A DNA stretch of 44,189 bases from an uncultured Collinsella sp. (GCA_938005465.1 CALLNU010000005.1:1-44189), one strand, 5' to 3'. Shown: positions 15,811 to 24,371, counted from the first letter of the stretch. Made by a program: numbers and translations. The notes: generated by a model not told the origin, from the letters alone.

Positions 15811-15860
15811 GGGCGGACGTCTTTACTGAGCTTTTAGGCAACGTAAAGCCGCCCGTTCTT
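15811..15860 (+). terminator. Terminator after the secreted-protein gene
   Basis: GGGCGG-ACGT-CTTTAC pairs with GTAAAG-CCGCCC (15843-15854) and is followed by GTTCTTTAT. An imperfect but long stem, 28 bp after the stop codon. Confidence 0.65.
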
Positions 15861-15971
15861 TATGCGCGTTTGAGTTAACAGAGTCCTTACCGTGGCGGTA
15901 CGCTGGGCGTATGGATGCGGGGCACACTAGTTCATGAGAAATAAGGTCTTTCTCTTGGAAGAAGTGGTCTT

Positions 15972-16178
15972 GTGAATGCTCGAGATATTGCCGTTGCCGC
16001 CGTCGCGTTGATGCTCGGCTGCCTTGGTCCCACGGTCGCGCTCGTCGCGGGCATGCAGGGGACATGCGGGACTGCTCCTATCGTGGTCGGCGCGCTGATC
16101 GCGGCCGCACTGCTGGGAAGCGCGGGCGTGGTTCTTTGCCGCGACGATGAGGACGAGGTGTCGGGGTCGCAACGCTAA
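15972..16178 (+). CDS. Small two-helix membrane protein
   Basis: A 68-aa frame starting with GTG behind GGAAGAAG. It has two hydrophobic segments (about residues 6-28 and 35-56) separated by QGTCGT, and an acidic tail (RDDEDEVSGSQR), the pattern of a small inner-membrane protein. No family is recognised. It stands alone between two terminators, which supports a separate transcript. Confidence 0.5.
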   Translation: MNARDIAVAAVALMLGCLGPTVALVAGMQGTCGTAPIVVGALIAAALLGSAGVVLCRDDEDEVSGSQR

Positions 16179-16219
16179 CTGTTGTGAGATCGGCCGCCGG
16201 TCATAGACGAAGATGAAGG

Positions 16220-16254
16220 CCGCCGCAGGGGGGAGGTTCCCTTGCGGCGGTTTT
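16220..16254 (+). terminator. Terminator of the small membrane protein gene
   Basis: CCGCCGCA (16220-16227) pairs with TGCGGCGG, extended by GG/CC pairs, and is followed by TTTT. Confidence 0.75.
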
Positions 16255-16287
16255 GCTGTTAAGGCTGTTGAATGCGGCGCGTCGGCG

Positions 16288-17202
16288 CTACCAGCTTTTC
16301 TCGATATCGCGAATGCGTCGATAGAGCCATTCGTTTTGCGGTGCCTGGATATCGTGTTTGGCTGCGAGGCGGCAGATGGTGCCCGCGAACTCATCAACCT
16401 CGGTTTTGCGCCTTGCGATGCGGTCTTGAGCCATCGAGGGCATACCGGCGGGGTCGATTCCCTCGATGAGGTGCACCATTTGCGTCAGGTCTGCCTCGGT
16501 CAGCTCAACGCCCTCGGCGTTGGCGACCGCAAGCGTTTCGCGCATGGCGGAAACAAAGCAGCGACGCTGCTCGGAGCCCGGCTCCGTGGCGCTTCCGTAG
16601 GTCCCGCCGTAGGCCATGCAGGTTTGGTTGATGCCGTCGTTGAGCATGAGTTTGGCCCACATGCGGTGCGCAATGTCGCGCTCGACGGTATGGGCGATGC
16701 CGCAGCGCGTGTAGAGCCCGTCGATAGCGGCGACGGTCGCGGGGTCCGTGCCGGCCGCCGCGCCAAAGCGGATCTCGCCCGCATTGGTAAAGGTGAGCGC
16801 GCCGTTGAGGAACACGGCGTCCATGCCCTGGCAGATACCAAGAACGGTATGCTCCCAGCCAAAGCGTTCGGCAATCTTTTGCTCGCTCGTAATGCCGTTG
16901 CATAGCGAGGCGATGAGCGTGTTGGGTCCCACGACGCGCTCCATAGTCTTGAGTGCTTGGTCGAGACCGGTGGTCTTGACTGTCAGGATGACCAGATCGG
17001 CGGGCGTCGCCTCGCTGGCGCGGACGGACGTGAGATCGCAGGGCTTGCCGTTGACAGTGAGCGCATCGCCCGCGTGACGCTCAAAACGGGTGTCATCCAT
17101 AACGTATTCGACGGCGTCATTGCCGAGGGCCTTGGCAATCATGCTGCCGTAGAGCAGGCCGACGCCGCCCTTGCCGATAAAAGCGACCTTGTTGATCTGC
17201 AT
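16288..17202 (-). CDS. Ketopantoate reductase-family protein
   Basis: A 304-aa ApbA/PanE-family NAD(P)H oxidoreductase. The Rossmann motif is GKGGVGLLYGSMIA near the N-terminus, followed by ILTVKTTGLDQAL (catalytic-region lysine), SLCNGITSEQ, and the C-terminal domain with KLMLNDGINQTC and the late motif IDPAGMPSMAQD. These match 2-dehydropantoate 2-reductase, but the family also holds other 2-hydroxyacid enzymes, and no panB/panC is near, so the pantothenate role is not certain. The ATG at 17202 is eight bases after GGGGAGA; an ATG three codons earlier overlaps that site. Confidence 0.85.
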   Translation of the reverse strand: MQINKVAFIGKGGVGLLYGSMIAKALGNDAVEYVMDDTRFERHAGDALTVNGKPCDLTSVRASEATPADLVILTVKTTGLDQALKTMERVVGPNTLIASLCNGITSEQKIAERFGWEHTVLGICQGMDAVFLNGALTFTNAGEIRFGAAAGTDPATVAAIDGLYTRCGIAHTVERDIAHRMWAKLMLNDGINQTCMAYGGTYGSATEPGSEQRRCFVSAMRETLAVANAEGVELTEADLTQMVHLIEGIDPAGMPSMAQDRIARRKTEVDEFAGTICRLAAKHDIQAPQNEWLYRRIRDIEKSW

Positions 17203-17220
17203 GTGAATCATCTCCCCATG

Positions 17221-17247
17221 TAAAAGGCGCCCGCGTAAGGGGCGCCT
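17221..17247 (-). terminator. Terminator (minus strand) of the 64-aa gene
   Basis: AGGCGCC / GGCGCCT with a 9-nt loop; read on the minus strand the stem is followed by TTTTA. It separates the small gene at 17326-17520 from the downstream ketopantoate reductase-like gene. Confidence 0.7.
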
Positions 17248-17325
17248 GATGGATTGTATGCTGCCAGGGTGATTGGTGGGTGCGCGGGGCGGCTGTTATA
17301 AAAAAGAAACTATTGCGCTGTGCGC

Positions 17326-17520
17326 TTATGCCGCGGGGCAGACCGCAAAGACGCGGGCGGGGTATCCGACGCCATCGCGGACCTTGGGGAAGGTGCAGAA
17401 GATGACGGCACCCGTGGCGGGAGGCTCGTCCAGATGGTCCATGACCTCGATCTGATAGCGGTCGACCGAGAGGATGTATTGCTCGCCGGGGTAGGGGTAG
17501 GCGTCCTCGCGCGTGGTCAT
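17326..17520 (-). CDS. Small conserved-looking protein, function unknown
   Basis: A 64-aa frame with a good ribosome binding site (AAAGGAG, six bases before ATG) and its own terminator. The sequence (PYPGEQYILSVDRYQIEVMDHL, then VIFCTFPKVRDGVGYPARVF) looks like a small soluble beta-strand protein. No signal peptide, helix pair or cysteine motif. No family is recognised. Confidence 0.6.
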   Translation of the reverse strand: MTTREDAYPYPGEQYILSVDRYQIEVMDHLDEPPATGAVIFCTFPKVRDGVGYPARVFAVCPAA

Positions 17521-17683
17521 GCCCGGCTCCTTTCATCGGGCTTTTTGCTGATGTTAAAGCGGTGCCGTGACAGCTCGATTTCTGCTGCGTTACGATACGT
17601 TCTCGATTGCGATTCCACGATGTTTCGGCTGCGTGACCATTGTGTTTCGCCTTGCCGGGGCGCTGATGGCGAAGGGAGGGGCC

Positions 17684-18874
17684 GTGCAATATCGCGTTGA
17701 CCCCAAAAGCGGCAACCGTATCTCGGCGTTGGGTCTGGGCTGCATGAGGTTTCCCGGTGCGCCGGGACGTCCGGATGCGAAGACAGCCGATGCCATCATT
17801 TCCCGTGCGGTGGAGCAGGGGATTAATTATCTGGACACCGCGTATCTCTATCCCGGTAACGAGGCATGCGTGGGCGCCTCGCTTGAGCGCTTGGGGCTGC
17901 GTGACCGGGTGTTGCTGGCGACCAAGTTGCCGCATGCTTCGTGCAAGTGCGCGGAGGATTTCGACCGGTTCTTCGATGAGCAACTGCGGCGCCTGCGGAC
18001 CGACCATATCGACTATTACCTCATGCATAACATTACCTCGCCCGCCCAGTGGGAACGTGTGGTGGCGTTGGGCATTGAGGACTGGATCGCGTGTCAAAAG
18101 GCGGCGGGGCGCATTCGCCAGATTGGTTTTTCGTACCACGGCAGCGCGGTTGATTTCCTGACGATGCTTGACGCATATGACTGGGATTTTTGCCAGATCC
18201 AGTACAATTACGCTGGAGAGCGATATCAGGCGGGAACAGCGGGGCTCATGGCCGCCGCCGAGCGAGGCCTCGCGGTGTTTGTGATGGAGCCGCTTTTGGG
18301 CGGACGCTTGGCAGGCAAATTGCCTCCGCGGGCGCGCGCTGTTCTCGACGGTGCATGCGACCGGCATTTGCATACGCCTGCCGCTTGGGGGCTCTCGTGG
18401 GTGTGGAATCATCCCCAGGTGACCATGTTGCTTTCTGGTATGACCGATACCACGCAGGTGGATGAGAATTCGTCACTGGCAGACCTCGCGTTGCCGAATT
18501 CGATGACTGCCAACCAGCTCGACACTATCGCGCACGTGCTGGATGAGTTTGAAAAATCGAATCGCGTGCCCTGCACGGGATGCGGCTATTGCATGCCGTG
18601 CCCTAAAGGCATCAATATTCCCGGCTGCTTTGCCGCCTACAACGCAAGCTATGCGCACAGCTGGTTTACGGGTCTATCGCAGTACTTTACGGCGAGCGCG
18701 GTGCGCACAAGCGAGGCCAAGCTGGTGAGCAATTGCGTCAAGTGCGGCAAATGCGCGCGCCACTGCCCACAGCATATCGATATCCCCGAGCGTCTCGATG
18801 ACGTGCGCCGACGTTTCCAGCCTGGCCCCGTGACGGCAGTGCTTAAGGCCTTCGGCAAAACGCGCTCCTCATGA
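17684..18874 (+). CDS. Aldo/keto reductase with C-terminal ferredoxin domain
   Basis: A 396-aa member of the aldo/keto reductase group that carries iron-sulfur clusters. The AKR tetrad is present: Asp51 and Tyr56 (YLDTAYLYPGN), Lys81 (ATKLP) and His115 (YLMHNIT). Residues 297-306 (CTGCGYCMPC) and 351-361 (CVKCGKCARHC) provide two cluster sites; both are followed by Pro. Such proteins are common in anaerobes, with unknown physiological substrates. A GTG at 17684 with AAGGGAGG before it is chosen because VQYRVDPKSGNRISALGLGCMRF matches family N-termini; an ATG at 17666 is possible. It is followed by a hairpin element. Confidence 0.9.
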   Translation: MQYRVDPKSGNRISALGLGCMRFPGAPGRPDAKTADAIISRAVEQGINYLDTAYLYPGNEACVGASLERLGLRDRVLLATKLPHASCKCAEDFDRFFDEQLRRLRTDHIDYYLMHNITSPAQWERVVALGIEDWIACQKAAGRIRQIGFSYHGSAVDFLTMLDAYDWDFCQIQYNYAGERYQAGTAGLMAAAERGLAVFVMEPLLGGRLAGKLPPRARAVLDGACDRHLHTPAAWGLSWVWNHPQVTMLLSGMTDTTQVDENSSLADLALPNSMTANQLDTIAHVLDEFEKSNRVPCTGCGYCMPCPKGINIPGCFAAYNASYAHSWFTGLSQYFTASAVRTSEAKLVSNCVKCGKCARHCPQHIDIPERLDDVRRRFQPGPVTAVLKAFGKTRSS

Positions 18875-18886
18875 CCCTTTTATAAC

Positions 18887-18949
18887 TTGCGGTGGAATAG
18901 TTCCTGTTTGCGGCAGAATAGGGGCCAAACAGGAACTATTTCACCGCAA
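18887..18949. repeat. Hairpin element, copy 1 of a homologous pair
   Basis: TTGCGGTGGAATA (18887-18899) pairs with TATTTCACCGCAA (18937-18949), and GTTCCTGTTTG with CAAACAGGAAC inside, giving a 24-bp stem (one G-U) and a 15-nt loop. The left flank CCCTTTTATAA is shared with copy 2 at 20053. It ends just before the ribosome binding site of the next gene. Confidence 0.9.
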
Positions 18950-18964
18950 CTGAAGGGGGCTGTC

Positions 18965-19984
18965 GTGGGCCATCGGGATTCATGTGATGATTTGCGTGAG
19001 GTTCGTTGGGGCATTTTGGGTGCCGGACACATTTCTCATCGATTTGCATCGTCGCTCAAGAAGGTCGACGGGGCACGGCTGGTGGCTGCGGCCGGCCGCA
19101 CTCCTGCGCATGTCGAGGAATTTTCCCGAGCGTTTTCGATCGATGCTGCGCATAGCCATGCCTCGGCCGATGATAACGGCGATGCGGCTTATGACGCGCT
19201 GATTGCCGACCCCGATGTCGACGCAATCTACTTGGCTCTTCCGCATGGCATGCATACGCGTTGGGCCTGTCGCGCGCTGCGCGCCGGAAAGGCCGTGCTG
19301 TGCGAAAAGCCGGCCGTTTTGAGTGAGGAAGAGGCTCTCTCGATTGCTTCCACCTCTCGCGAGCGCGGCGTGCTGTTTATGGAGGCGATGAAGAATCGGT
19401 TTTGCCCGATGCGCACTCGCGTGAAGGACTTGCTTGCGTCGGGTGAGCTTGGCCGTATTGTCTCGATTGAAAGCGTGCAAAAGCTCGATTACGGCGAGCC
19501 TCCTTCGGGCTATCTGCTTGATCCGTTGCAGGGCGGCTGTCTATATGATATGGGCTGCTATGCAGTCGGTTGGTTTGAGGATTTGCTCGCGGGCGCGTGC
19601 GAGGTTTCTTCCCGTGAAGTTCGCTGGCGTGACGTATCGGGCGGCCGCGTCGATTGGGCCGACGAGATCCATATGAGCGTCGGCGGTATACCCATTCATA
19701 TGGTGTGCGACGGCAAAGCAACATATGAAAGCCGCTTAACGATTGCCTGTGAGCGGGGCTCGTTGGAAATCGAGCGGCTCCATCGCCCCGAGCTCGCTCA
19801 TGTGAAGTATTCCGACGGTCGAACGCTAGAAATAAATGCCCCGTTTGAGATCGATGATTTCTATGGCGAAATCCAGCATGCGACTCAGCTCATTCAGACG
19901 GGGAAACTCGAAAGCCCCATCATGTCCCTAGCCGCCACACAGCGCTGTGCGCACATCATCGATGCGATTCGCTTGAAACTTTAG
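18965..19984 (+). CDS. Gfo/Idh/MocA-family oxidoreductase
   Basis: A 339-aa NAD(P)-dependent dehydrogenase, like a dihydrodiol-dehydrogenase/trans-acenaphthene type Gfo/Idh enzyme. The Rossmann motif is WGILGAGHISHRFASSL, followed by DVDAIYLALPHGMHTRWA and the catalytic-region ALRAGKAVLCEKPAV. The second domain has GGCLYDMGCYAVGW. The start is a GTG at 18965 behind AAGGGGG; the open frame continues upstream through the hairpin, which is not coding. The substrate is unknown. Only about 33% of the chain looks similar to the other Gfo/Idh protein at 10443 by eye, so it is not a recent duplicate. Confidence 0.9.
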   Translation: MGHRDSCDDLREVRWGILGAGHISHRFASSLKKVDGARLVAAAGRTPAHVEEFSRAFSIDAAHSHASADDNGDAAYDALIADPDVDAIYLALPHGMHTRWACRALRAGKAVLCEKPAVLSEEEALSIASTSRERGVLFMEAMKNRFCPMRTRVKDLLASGELGRIVSIESVQKLDYGEPPSGYLLDPLQGGCLYDMGCYAVGWFEDLLAGACEVSSREVRWRDVSGGRVDWADEIHMSVGGIPIHMVCDGKATYESRLTIACERGSLEIERLHRPELAHVKYSDGRTLEINAPFEIDDFYGEIQHATQLIQTGKLESPIMSLAATQRCAHIIDAIRLKL

Positions 19985-20052
19985 GGCGTGGGGGCATGGC
20001 ACCAGCGCTTGGAATGCCTGGAGGCCTTTGTCCCTGATGCCCCTTTTATAAC

Positions 20053-20115
20053 TTGCGGTGGAATACGGTCTGTTTGCGCCAAAATAGGGCACCAATAGAC
20101 CGTATTTCACCGCAA
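20053..20115. repeat. Hairpin element, copy 2 of a homologous pair
   Basis: The outer stem TTGCGGTGGAATA / TATTTCACCGCAA is identical to copy 1 at 18887. The inner stem differs (CGGTCT / AGACCG) but still pairs. The loops share an AATAGGG core. Left flank CCCTTTTATAAC as in copy 1. It lies 21 bp upstream of the nfo start codon. Confidence 0.9.
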
Positions 20116-20136
20116 CTGATGAGGAGGGAGCTGGAG

Positions 20137-21003
20137 ATGCTGACGATCGGGTGTCATCTTTCGACGACGAAGGGCTATCGGGCAATGGGGGAGACGGCGT
20201 TGTCCATTGGCGCCAATACCTTTGCGTTCTTTACGCGCAACCCGCGCGGTGGCAAGGCAAAAGACCTTGACATGGATGACGTGGCGGCCCTGCGCGAGCT
20301 TATGGCGCAAAACGACTTTGGACCGCTCGTGGCTCATGCCCCGTATACCTATAACCCCTGCTCAACCAAAGAGCGGGCGCGCGAGTTTGCCCTGGAGGCC
20401 ATGGCAGAGGACCTGCGGCGCATGGAGGCGCTGCCCGGCAACTACTACAACTTCCATCCCGGTGCGCATGTGGGGCAGGGCTCCGACGCCGGCATTCAGA
20501 TGATTGTCGACACCCTGTGCCAGGTGATGTTTGAGGGCCAGCAGACGACGGTGCTGCTCGAGACCATGGCCGGCAAGGGTACCGAGGTGGGCCGCAGCTT
20601 TGAGGAACTGGCGTGCATTATCGAGGGCGTTGCCGCCAAGTGCCCAGAGCTGTCCGATAAGCTGGGCGTTTGTTTGGACACCTGCCATGTGAGCGATGCC
20701 GGCTACGACATCATCCATGATCTGGACGGCGTACTCGACGAGTTCGACCGCGTGGTGGGTATCGATCGCTTGCACGCCGTACACATCAACGATTCGAAGA
20801 ACCCTTGTGGCGCCCATAAAGATCGTCACGAGTGCATCGGCAAGGGATACCTTGGCAGCGAGGAATTTGGTGGCGGTATGCAGGTTATGCAGAATATTGT
20901 ATCGAATGGCCACTTGCGTTCGCTTCCGTTTATTTTGGAGACTCCGAACGAACTTGCAGGTTATGCAGCTGAAATTAGACTATTAAGGTCATTGCAGCAG
21001 TAA
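20137..21003 (+). CDS. nfo: Deoxyribonuclease IV (endonuclease IV)
   Basis: An AP endonuclease that cuts DNA at abasic sites in base-excision repair. The 288-aa TIM-barrel protein has the family signatures LETMAGKGTEVG, LGVCLDTCHVSDAGYDI, LHAVHINDSKNPCGAHKDRHECIGKGYLG and a final FILETPNE, which contain the three-zinc site ligands. The ATG at 20137 follows GAGGAGGGAG; the open frame upstream runs into the hairpin. Length is normal. Confidence 0.96.
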   Translation: MLTIGCHLSTTKGYRAMGETALSIGANTFAFFTRNPRGGKAKDLDMDDVAALRELMAQNDFGPLVAHAPYTYNPCSTKERAREFALEAMAEDLRRMEALPGNYYNFHPGAHVGQGSDAGIQMIVDTLCQVMFEGQQTTVLLETMAGKGTEVGRSFEELACIIEGVAAKCPELSDKLGVCLDTCHVSDAGYDIIHDLDGVLDEFDRVVGIDRLHAVHINDSKNPCGAHKDRHECIGKGYLGSEEFGGGMQVMQNIVSNGHLRSLPFILETPNELAGYAAEIRLLRSLQQ

Positions 21004-21064
21004 TGACTGTCACAAAGTGGAGTATTCCATTCACGTTATGGGTTTGTTTCAATCAGTTTTCTCA

Positions 21065-21093
21065 TTGCAGATTCGTAATTCCGGGTGCATAAT
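21065..21093 (+). promoter_or_regulatory. Promoter of the amino-acid ABC transporter
   Basis: TTGCAG (21065-21070), a 17-bp spacer and CATAAT (21088-21093). Downstream, GACCTC-N10-GAGGTC (21111-21132) forms a small perfect stem just before the GGAAGGAG ribosome binding site. Confidence 0.5.
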
Positions 21094-21150
21094 AGCCAAC
21101 AGTTTTTGCAGACCTCTGAATCAAACGAGGTCACCGGAAGGAGACTGATT

Positions 21151-22011
21151 ATGAAGCTGAAGAAGCTTGGCGCATTTGCCGCCACGGGTGCTATGGCGCT
21201 CGCCCTTGCTCTGACGGGCTGCGGTTCGTCCAACGCCACCTCTGGTTCTGATGCCGGTTCCAGCAGCTCTGACGACGCTAAGGTCGAGAAGGTCGACGGC
21301 TCCAAGGAGTACGCGCTCGTCAAGGACGGCACGCTGACCGTCGGCACCTCTGCCGAGTACGCGCCGTTTGAGTATAAGGATGACAACGGCGACTACCAGG
21401 GCTTTGACCTTGAGCTCATCAAGGCTATCGGTGACAAGCTGGGTCTGGATGTCGAGTACGTCAACAACGACTTCGACACGCTGGTTCCGGGCGTCGCTTC
21501 GGGCGCCAAGTATGACGTCGCCATCGCGGCTATCACCGACACGCCCGAGCGTGAGAAGGAAGTCACTTTCTCTGATTCCTACTACATGGACGATCAGGCT
21601 ATCGTGACCAAGGTCGATAACACCGACATCACGGCCGACAACTACAGCGAGAAGCTCAACAACGCCGACGCTACCATCATCGTCCAGTCTGGCTCAACCG
21701 CCGAGGCTTTTGCCCAGGAGAACTTCCCCAAGGCCAAGATCGTCCCCTACAAGGACGCCACCGAGTGCTTCAGCGCCCTGCAGTCCGATAAGGGCGACGC
21801 CGTAGTCACCAACCGCTCCGTTGCCAGCCAGCTGACCGCCGAGCAGTTCAACACCTGCCAGACCATCAAGCAGATCAGCACCGGCGAGGAGTACGCCATC
21901 GCCATCAACCAGGGCAACACCAAGCTCAAGGACGACATCAACCAGGCCATCAAGGACCTGACCGACGACGGTACCGTCGACGCCCTCATGGCTAAGTACA
22001 ATATCAAGTAA
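21151..22011 (+). CDS. Amino-acid ABC transporter substrate-binding lipoprotein
   Basis: A 286-aa extracytoplasmic binding protein for polar amino acids (SBP family 3). It has a lipoprotein signal peptide with lipobox LTGC (Cys24) and a Ser/Gly/Asp-rich linker. The binding domain begins GTLTVGTSAEYAPFEYKDDNGDYQGFDLEL and has FDTLVPGVASGAKYDVAIAAITDTPEREKEVTFSDSY-type motifs. The ligand is not certain; the conserved binding arginine usually in the ITxTPER stretch is present, which favours alpha-amino acids. GGAAGGAG precedes the ATG. The permease and ATPase genes follow after a terminator-like stem that may lower their expression. Confidence 0.94.
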   Translation: MKLKKLGAFAATGAMALALALTGCGSSNATSGSDAGSSSSDDAKVEKVDGSKEYALVKDGTLTVGTSAEYAPFEYKDDNGDYQGFDLELIKAIGDKLGLDVEYVNNDFDTLVPGVASGAKYDVAIAAITDTPEREKEVTFSDSYYMDDQAIVTKVDNTDITADNYSEKLNNADATIIVQSGSTAEAFAQENFPKAKIVPYKDATECFSALQSDKGDAVVTNRSVASQLTAEQFNTCQTIKQISTGEEYAIAINQGNTKLKDDINQAIKDLTDDGTVDALMAKYNIK

Positions 22012-22033
22012 AATAACTACTTGATTGCGCGCG

Positions 22034-22064
22034 GGCCCTTTCCGTTTTGGCGGAAAGGGCCTTT
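22034..22064 (+). terminator. Terminator/attenuator between binding protein and permease
   Basis: GGCCCTTTCCG-TTTTGG-CGGAAAGGGCC, an 11-bp perfect stem followed by TTTG. Partial termination here would give more binding protein than permease, a common arrangement in ABC operons. Confidence 0.8.
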
Positions 22065-22127
22065 GCGCTTCTTGAATGGGCGTCATCCCGTCCCGTTATG
22101 TCGGCAACTTAAACGTTAGGAGCCACC

Positions 22128-23489
22128 TTGTCTCGATTGAACCAAGGAGCTATGGGCCAGAGCTATCCACTGCCCTCGATGCTCCAAAAGCTAGCCTGCG
22201 CTTTGGCTGTGGCATTCGCCCTGGTGTGCGCGGGGGCCTGCGTGCCCACGACCGCCCAGGCGCTTGAGACCGCAAAGATCACCGCCCGACCCAATACCGG
22301 TTCGGGTAGCGACGTGGTCGGTGGCACCGAGACCCGCATTACCTGGGAAGTTCAGGCCGATGCCGACGAGGAGCTGAGCGGTCTTTCTTTGACGTTTGTC
22401 GACGGCACGACGTTTGGTACCGATGACACGCGATTGACGATGCTCTCGGGCGAGGACCTCATGGATCGTACGCCCATGAAGCCCACGTGCAAGGCTGACG
22501 GCCAGACGCTCAAGATTGATTTTGGCGAGACGGCGCCTGCCGGCGGCTATTTCCGTGTCGAGGTTTACGGCGTGACGTTTCCCGTCGAGGGCGGCGATGA
22601 GGCCTTTAGCGGCACCTATACGCTCGCCGACGGTTCGACCAAGAAGATTTCAAAAATTCCTTCCGTCGAGATCAAGGGCGTGACGGCCTTCGATAACTTC
22701 CTGGCCGATCTTAAGGAGCAGCCGTGGGTCGAGGCCTGGAACTCCAATATGTTCCTGCGCCTGTTCTTGAACCCGGTCATTTTGGTCCAAAGCCTGCCGA
22801 TCGTCTTTAAGGGCTTCCTTATGTCGCTCTCGATCGTGCTTGTGGCGTTTCCGCTGGCAATTCCCTTTGGCTTTGCCCTGTCGCTCATGCGCATATCCAA
22901 GTCACGCATCCTGCGCTGCCTTGCCGGCATCTATGTGAATATCATCCGCGGTACGCCGGCGTTCCTGCAGATCTACATCGCGTTCTTCGGTTTGCCGCTG
23001 GCCGGCGTCAAGGTTGATGACTACGTGCTCGGCGTCATCGTCATGGCCATGAATTCGTCTGCCTATCTGTGTGAGATCTTCCGCGCCGGTATTCAGTCGA
23101 TCCCCAAGGGACAGAACGAGGCTGCGCGTTCGCTGGGCATGAACGCGTTCCAGACGCTGCTCTATGTCATGATTCCGCAGACGTTCCGTAATGTCCTGCC
23201 TACGCTGACCAGCGAGTTTATTTTGCTTTACAAGGATACGTCGCTGCTTGCCGCCGTGGGTGTGGTCGAGATCGTCATGAACGCCCGTACCATCGTGGCC
23301 ACGACGGGCTCCATTACACCGTACGTGGTTGCCGCCCTGTTCTATCTGGTTATCACCCTGCCGCTCGCTCGCTTGGTGAGCGGTCTTGAGGCGAGGCTTT
23401 TGGGCACGGCCGAGACCAAGAAGAAGCGTCCCGCCAAGAGCGCCGGACAGGTTGTCGCGACGCCCGCCGATCACATCGCCGGTCTGTAA
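22128..23489 (+). CDS. Amino-acid ABC permease with N-terminal exported domain
   Basis: A 453-aa fusion. Residues 1-46 form a signal peptide (hydrophobic 20-38, TTAQA end). Residues 47-185 form a beta-rich, probably immunoglobulin-like extracytoplasmic domain (ITARPNTGSGSDVVGGTETRITWEV...). Residues about 205-430 are a HisMQ-type permease domain with several membrane helices and the ATPase-contact EAA loop (EAARSLGMNAFQTLLYVMIPQ, 331-351). Typical permeases of this family are 215-230 aa and have no such domain. The N-terminal part is not a substrate-binding domain: it lacks SBP motifs and is too short. A TTG start is chosen because AGGAG lies five bases upstream. Confidence 0.88.
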   Translation: MSRLNQGAMGQSYPLPSMLQKLACALAVAFALVCAGACVPTTAQALETAKITARPNTGSGSDVVGGTETRITWEVQADADEELSGLSLTFVDGTTFGTDDTRLTMLSGEDLMDRTPMKPTCKADGQTLKIDFGETAPAGGYFRVEVYGVTFPVEGGDEAFSGTYTLADGSTKKISKIPSVEIKGVTAFDNFLADLKEQPWVEAWNSNMFLRLFLNPVILVQSLPIVFKGFLMSLSIVLVAFPLAIPFGFALSLMRISKSRILRCLAGIYVNIIRGTPAFLQIYIAFFGLPLAGVKVDDYVLGVIVMAMNSSAYLCEIFRAGIQSIPKGQNEAARSLGMNAFQTLLYVMIPQTFRNVLPTLTSEFILLYKDTSLLAAVGVVEIVMNARTIVATTGSITPYVVAALFYLVITLPLARLVSGLEARLLGTAETKKKRPAKSAGQVVATPADHIAGL

Positions 23490-23501
23490 GGAGGTCCTAT
23501 C

Positions 23502-24254
23502 ATGAGCGAAACCAATAACTCGAACGAGGTCGTCGTCAGCATCAAGAACCTCCAGAAGGCCTTTGGCGACAACGTGGTCCTGCGCGATATCGATCTGGAT
23601 GTGCACAAGGGTGAGGTCGTTGTGGTCTTGGGCCCCTCGGGCTCGGGCAAGTCGACGATGCTTCGCTGCATCAATCGTCTGGAGCATCCCACGAGCGGCT
23701 CGATTATCGTTGAGGGCGTGGATGTGTGCGCCAAGGGTGTCGACCTCAACAAAGTGCGTACGCACCTGGGCATGGTCTTTCAGCAGTTCAACCTGTTCCC
23801 GCACTTGTCGGTCAAAAAGAACGTCATGCTTGCGCAACAAAAGGTGCTCAAGCGCAGCAAGGAAGAGGCCGAGAAGATCGCCGTCGAGGAGCTGACCAAG
23901 GTCGGTCTTGCCGAGCGCATCGATTTTATGCCGAGTCAGCTTTCGGGCGGCCAGCAGCAGCGCGTTGCCATCGCCCGCGCCCTGTCGATGAACCCGCACG
24001 TCATGCTCTTTGACGAGGCAACCTCGGCGCTCGACCCTGAGCTCGTGCGCGACGTCCTGGGCGTCATGCGCGACCTGGCGCACGACGGTATGACCATGAT
24101 TGTCGTGACGCACGAGATGGGCTTTGCCCGCGATGTCGCCGACCGCGTCGTCTTTATGGACGGTGGCGTTATCGTGGAAGAGGGTACGCCGAGCGAGGTC
24201 TTCGACCATCCTAAGAGCGAGCGCACCAAGGCGTTCTTGGGCAATATTTCGTAG
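23502..24254 (+). CDS. Amino-acid ABC transporter ATP-binding protein
   Basis: The 250-aa ATPase of the importer (GlnQ/HisP type). Walker A is GPSGSGKS, the Q-loop VFQQFNLFPHLSV, the signature LSGGQQQRVAIARALS, Walker B VMLFDEATSALDPE and the switch His in VVTHEMGFARDVADR. AAGGAGG precedes the ATG, 12 bp after the permease stop. It powers uptake through the permease encoded just upstream. Confidence 0.97.
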   Translation: MSETNNSNEVVVSIKNLQKAFGDNVVLRDIDLDVHKGEVVVVLGPSGSGKSTMLRCINRLEHPTSGSIIVEGVDVCAKGVDLNKVRTHLGMVFQQFNLFPHLSVKKNVMLAQQKVLKRSKEEAEKIAVEELTKVGLAERIDFMPSQLSGGQQQRVAIARALSMNPHVMLFDEATSALDPELVRDVLGVMRDLAHDGMTMIVVTHEMGFARDVADRVVFMDGGVIVEEGTPSEVFDHPKSERTKAFLGNIS

Positions 24255-24281
24255 CCGCTTTATATGACTGACATAGCAGAA

Positions 24282-24315
24282 AACGGGAGCCGGATGTGAT
24301 CCGGCTCCCGTTTTT
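24282..24315 (+). terminator. Terminator of the ABC operon (probably bidirectional)
   Basis: AACGGGAGCCGGAT / ATCCGGCTCCCGTT around a 3-nt loop, followed by TTTTT and preceded by AAAAC, so it may also end the convergent flavodoxin transcript. Confidence 0.9.
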
Positions 24316-24371
24316 GTTGGGACGCGAATGTGTTTTGGTGCAGAGCGCGTTACGGGCGGAGCTCATTGCCG

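Noticed and set aside
17521..17683. N-terminal extension of the aldo/keto reductase from 17567
   Set aside because: The extra 39 residues are not similar to family N-termini and lack a ribosome binding site; the GTG at 17684 fits both.
18887..18964. Open frames that extend the Gfo/Idh gene and nfo upstream through the hairpins (similar first residues MRWN)
   Set aside because: The similarity comes from the shared hairpin DNA. Good ribosome binding sites and family N-termini place the true starts at 18965 and 20137.
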